From Lachnospiraceae bacterium (GTDB lineage: Bacteria > Bacillota_A > Clostridia > Lachnospirales > Lachnospiraceae): a stretch of 7,929 nt of DNA. Below, piece by piece: positions 5,913 to 7,929 of the stretch. The first letter of the stretch is position 1. The number at the start of each line of letters is the position of its first letter. The notes below the pieces were generated by a model that ran no database searches, was not told the origin of the DNA, and saw only the letters and a list, made by a program, of their open reading frames with translations. The position numbers were made by a program, and so were the translations under genes. The stretch covers positions 1 to 7,929 of the forward strand of contig JAGCAV010000289.1 in NCBI GenBank assembly GCA_017652545.1. The letters run 5' to 3'.

Positions 5913-6842
5913 TCAGTCCTCAAAAAGCACTGTTGAGAAATATCGCTCCGCTGTATCCGGGAGGACCGTCACAACCGTCTTTCCCTCACCCAGCTTCTCT
6001 GCCAGTTTCAGGGCTGCGGCAACATTTGTCCCGCTGGAGATCCCGCACATGATCCCCTCAAGCCTTGCAAGGTCTCTGGCTGTCTCAATCGCTTCTTCGT
6101 CTGATACGATATAGATCTGGGAATAGATCTCCTGGTTAAGGATCGGCGGGATGATCCCGTCTCCGATGCCCATCTGGATATGCGTTCCAATGTTGCCGCC
6201 GGAAAGGATCGCCGCGTTCTCAGGTTCCACCGCCCAGATCTCGATATCCGGATTCTGGTTTCTGAGCGTCTCACCGATACCGGTGATGGTGCCGCCTGTA
6301 CCTATTCCGGAGCAGAACCCGTGGATCGGTCCCGCGACCTGTTCCATCAGTTCCAGCGCCGTATGATTCCGGTGCGTCTGGGAGTTGTCCGGGTTCGCGA
6401 ACTGCTGGGGCACAAAGACCCTTGGATCATCTTTTTCCATCTGCAGTGCCTTCTCCAGACACTGTGCGATGCATTTGCCGATATCCCCGTCATCGTGTAC
6501 CAGAATCACCTCCGCGCCGTAATGTCTGACCAGCTTGCGGCGCTCCTCACTGACTGAATCCGGCATGATGATGATGGTCCTGTAGCCGCGCACGGCTCCC
6601 ACAAGCGCGAGTCCGATACCCTGGTTGCCGCTGGTGGGCTCTACAATGATGGTGTCCTGATTGATTCTGCCCGCCTTTTCAGCCTGGAGGATCATGTTGC
6701 AGGCTGTCCTTGTCTTGATGGAACCGCCCACATTCAGTCCCTCAAATTTGACCAGCACCTCCGCGCTGCCGGGTTTTACCATACGCTGAAGCCTGATCAC
6801 GGGTGTGTGGCCCAGAGCTTCCAAGATGTTGCTGTATACCAT
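5913..6842 (-). CDS. Cysteine-synthase-family PLP enzyme (O-acetylserine sulfhydrylase-like)
   Basis: This is a 309-residue fold-type II PLP enzyme, the usual length of CysK, which makes cysteine from O-acetylserine and sulfide. The N-terminus (NILEALGHTPVIRL) is standard. The PLP lysine is K43 in GGSIKTR, the phosphate-binding loop is GTGGTITG at 181-188, and PQQF at 145-148 keeps the conserved glutamine. The ATG at 6840-6842 follows an AAGGGA-type ribosome site. Several key motifs deviate: NPGGSVKDR is here NVGGSIKTR; the substrate-binding TSGNTG is TSGNQG at 70-75; PDSGERY is PDTAERY, with T297 where serine usually contacts the PLP ring nitrogen. These changes lie in the active site and argue for a separate subfamily, so I withhold the symbol cysK. 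Beta-replacement with another nucleophile or donor is possible. Flanking genes give no functional link. Confidence 0.9.
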   Translation of the reverse strand: MVYSNILEALGHTPVIRLQRMVKPGSAEVLVKFEGLNVGGSIKTRTACNMILQAEKAGRINQDTIIVEPTSGNQGIGLALVGAVRGYRTIIIMPDSVSEERRKLVRHYGAEVILVHDDGDIGKCIAQCLEKALQMEKDDPRVFVPQQFANPDNSQTHRNHTALELMEQVAGPIHGFCSGIGTGGTITGIGETLRNQNPDIEIWAVEPENAAILSGGNIGTHIQMGIGDGIIPPILNQEIYSQIYIVSDEEAIETARDLARLEGIMCGISSGTNVAAALKLAEKLGEGKTVVTVLPDTAERYFSTVLFED

Positions 6843-6867
6843 GATGCTTCCCTTTCTTCTGGAAATA

Positions 6868-6888
6868 CTGATCCAAAAGCCCGATCAG
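6868..6888. repeat. Inverted repeat in the leader of the cysteine-synthase-like gene
   Basis: CTGATC (6868-6873) and GATCAG (6883-6888) form perfect 6-base arms around a 9-base spacer. It lies 26-46 bases upstream of the ATG, between the candidate -10 and the ribosome site. It could be a repressor operator or a small leader hairpin. The arms are short. Confidence 0.3.
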
Positions 6889-6897
6889 AGCTTCCTA

Positions 6898-6903
6898 ATG
6901 ATA
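6898..6903 (-). promoter_or_regulatory. Possible -10 element for the cysteine-synthase-like gene
   Basis: On the minus strand TATCAT (five of six matches to TATAAT) follows an A-run, 56 bases before the ATG. No good -35 lies at 16-18 bases upstream. If used, it would need an activator or the A-rich upstream tract. Confidence 0.28.
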
Positions 6904-6918
6904 TTTTTTCGTTAATGC

Positions 6919-6946
6919 AGGAAGACAGCCGATCTTTCGTCTTCCT
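6919..6946 (-). repeat. 8-base inverted repeat between sulfatase and cysteine-synthase-like gene
   Basis: AGGAAGAC (6919-6926) and GTCTTCCT (6939-6946) pair perfectly around a 12-base loop, starting 15 bases after the sulfatase stop. It may end the sulfatase transcript, but neither strand has a T-run directly after it. On the minus strand it sits in a GAAGA-rich purine tract that begins at the sulfatase stop. Confidence 0.45.
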
Positions 6947-6960
6947 TCTTCGGTCTTCTT

Positions 6961-7929
6961 CTACCCTGTCACATCCGGATCTTCGGTTTCGTTCAGATAC
7001 GGAAAGAACAGGCTGCTCCTGTGTGCTTCGTCAAACAGGTTGTTATACTGCAGATACCGGTAATTGCGAAGCCACTGCCGCTCTTCTCCGGTTGCGTCAC
7101 TTAGGTGAACGTACTTGCCCTGGATCAGGGACTGATATCCGCGAAGGTTCATGGCCGGGATCACATCCATCATGTCTCTCAGGAAGAGATTATAAGCCGG
7201 AAGCGGCAGGCCCGCCTTCTCCAGTGCCATGGTTCCCAGATAATTCAGACTTGTCCGTTCGATCTCCTCCTCTTCGCTGTCATAATTGGTCCAGATAAAG
7301 AACGGCACGCTGAACAGATTTTCCAGTTCGGAAAGTGTCAGACCGCTTACGCCCTTGTTGTTGAGCGAGCGGATGAACCCGGCATCCAGACTCGGATAAT
7401 GGTCTCCGAAGAAGATGATCTCCACCGGCTCGTCCACCTGCGAGAAATACCCGATCAGGTTTTCCATCGCCAGGTCGGTCTGGCGGACCAGCGAAAGATA
7501 CTGGGCTGCATCGGGATAAAAATACCCGCCCACCTGCCAGACATCGCTTTGGAAGTTTTCGAACTCCTCTTTGTATCCGCCATGATTCTGCATCGAGACG
7601 CCCATGATGAACAGCGGCTCGCCCGCTTCCTTTTCCTCATAGCGGGCAATCACCTTGTCAAACATTTCCTGGTCGGTGATATACTCACGCATGATCTTTG
7701 TCTCGTCAAAATCACCGGTGTCCATAAACCGCATCTCATCAAAGCCCATTTTGGGATACACCGAATTCCGGCTCCAGCCGGCTTTGAAATACGGATGCAT
7801 GGCTATGGTTGTGTAGCCCAGATTCTTCAGGTTGCAGACCATGGATGTGGGCTCATCCTGCATGAACTGCTGATAGACCACGGACCCGCCCGGCATGAAT
7901 GCCATGGAATTCCCGGTCAGGTATTCCCA
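6961..7929 (-). CDS. LtaS-like sulfatase / phosphoglycerol transferase, C-terminal part (5' end outside window)
   Basis: The frame is open to the window edge and stops with TAG at 6961-6963, so 322 C-terminal residues are visible. An ATG at 7905 is internal, since the family segment EYLTGNSMAF starts before it. The product belongs to the lipoteichoic acid synthase/alkaline-phosphatase fold, which moves glycerol-phosphate onto cell-envelope glycans outside the membrane. Counting from the edge, W52 and R54 (GWSRN), H116 (MQNHGGY) and D176-H177 (GDHYPS) match S. aureus LtaS W354, R356, H416, D475 and H476 in order and nearly in spacing. The catalytic threonine should fall just off the window. 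The N-terminal membrane helices are also off the window. Whether it makes lipoteichoic acid or decorates another polymer cannot be told. A terminator-like inverted repeat follows, so it is probably transcribed apart from the next gene. Confidence 0.9.
   Translation of the reverse strand, partial: WEYLTGNSMAFMPGGSVVYQQFMQDEPTSMVCNLKNLGYTTIAMHPYFKAGWSRNSVYPKMGFDEMRFMDTGDFDETKIMREYITDQEMFDKVIARYEEKEAGEPLFIMGVSMQNHGGYKEEFENFQSDVWQVGGYFYPDAAQYLSLVRQTDLAMENLIGYFSQVDEPVEIIFFGDHYPSLDAGFIRSLNNKGVSGLTLSELENLFSVPFFIWTNYDSEEEEIERTSLNYLGTMALEKAGLPLPAYNLFLRDMMDVIPAMNLRGYQSLIQGKYVHLSDATGEERQWLRNYRYLQYNNLFDEAHRSSLFFPYLNETEDPDVTG

Noticed and set aside
4766..6052. Long plus-strand open frame of 428 codons opposite the GMP synthase gene
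   Set aside because: It is antisense to a clear guaA, spans its promoter and runs into the cysteine synthase homologue. It has no ribosome site and its translation is a low-complexity mirror of GC-rich codons.
1..7929. Mobile element, CRISPR array, tRNA or toxin-antitoxin pair
   Set aside because: No transposase or integrase motifs, direct repeats with spacers, tRNA-like cloverleaf or paired small genes were seen. All sizeable genes belong to ordinary metabolic or envelope families.

Overview
The window looks like chromosomal DNA of a Gram-positive gut-type Firmicute, most likely class Clostridia and possibly Lachnospiraceae. This rests on strong AGGAGG-type ribosome sites, a CUT1 sugar transporter operon with no ATPase gene, a GH127 arabinofuranosidase, an LtaS-like sulfatase, and moderately high GC. 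The taxonomic call is inference. No phage, insertion sequence, CRISPR array, tRNA or rRNA gene was seen, and no gene-free stretch exceeds 300 bases.

Left part (1-4181, plus strand): a carbohydrate utilisation operon. It starts with the C-terminal part of a GH127-type beta-L-arabinofuranosidase, cut by the window edge. A secreted or lipid-anchored solute-binding protein and two MalF/MalG-type permeases follow. The two permease genes overlap by one base. A hairpin with a T-run lies between the binding-protein gene and the first permease gene. A promoter-like pair and a small palindrome follow it, so this junction probably sets the ratio of binding protein to permease. The simplest model is uptake of an arabinose-containing oligosaccharide, cleavage by the GH127 enzyme, and energy supplied by a shared ATPase encoded elsewhere.

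Right part (4224-7929, minus strand): a convergent run of four unrelated single genes. They are, in descending coordinate order (their direction of transcription), a truncated LtaS-like phosphoglycerol transferase/sulfatase, a divergent cysteine-synthase-family PLP enzyme, a GMP synthase made only of the ATP-pyrophosphatase and dimerisation domains, and a GNAT acetyltransferase. The GMP synthase gene has its own strong sigma-A-type promoter, a perfect ribosome site and a strong intrinsic terminator, so it looks like a complete gene and not a broken one.

No clearly new multi-gene system is visible. The points most worth a second look are the GMP synthase without a glutaminase domain (with a palindrome on its promoter), the altered active-site motifs in the cysteine synthase homologue, the terminator/promoter junction inside the transporter operon, and unexplained inverted repeats flanking the cysteine synthase homologue.
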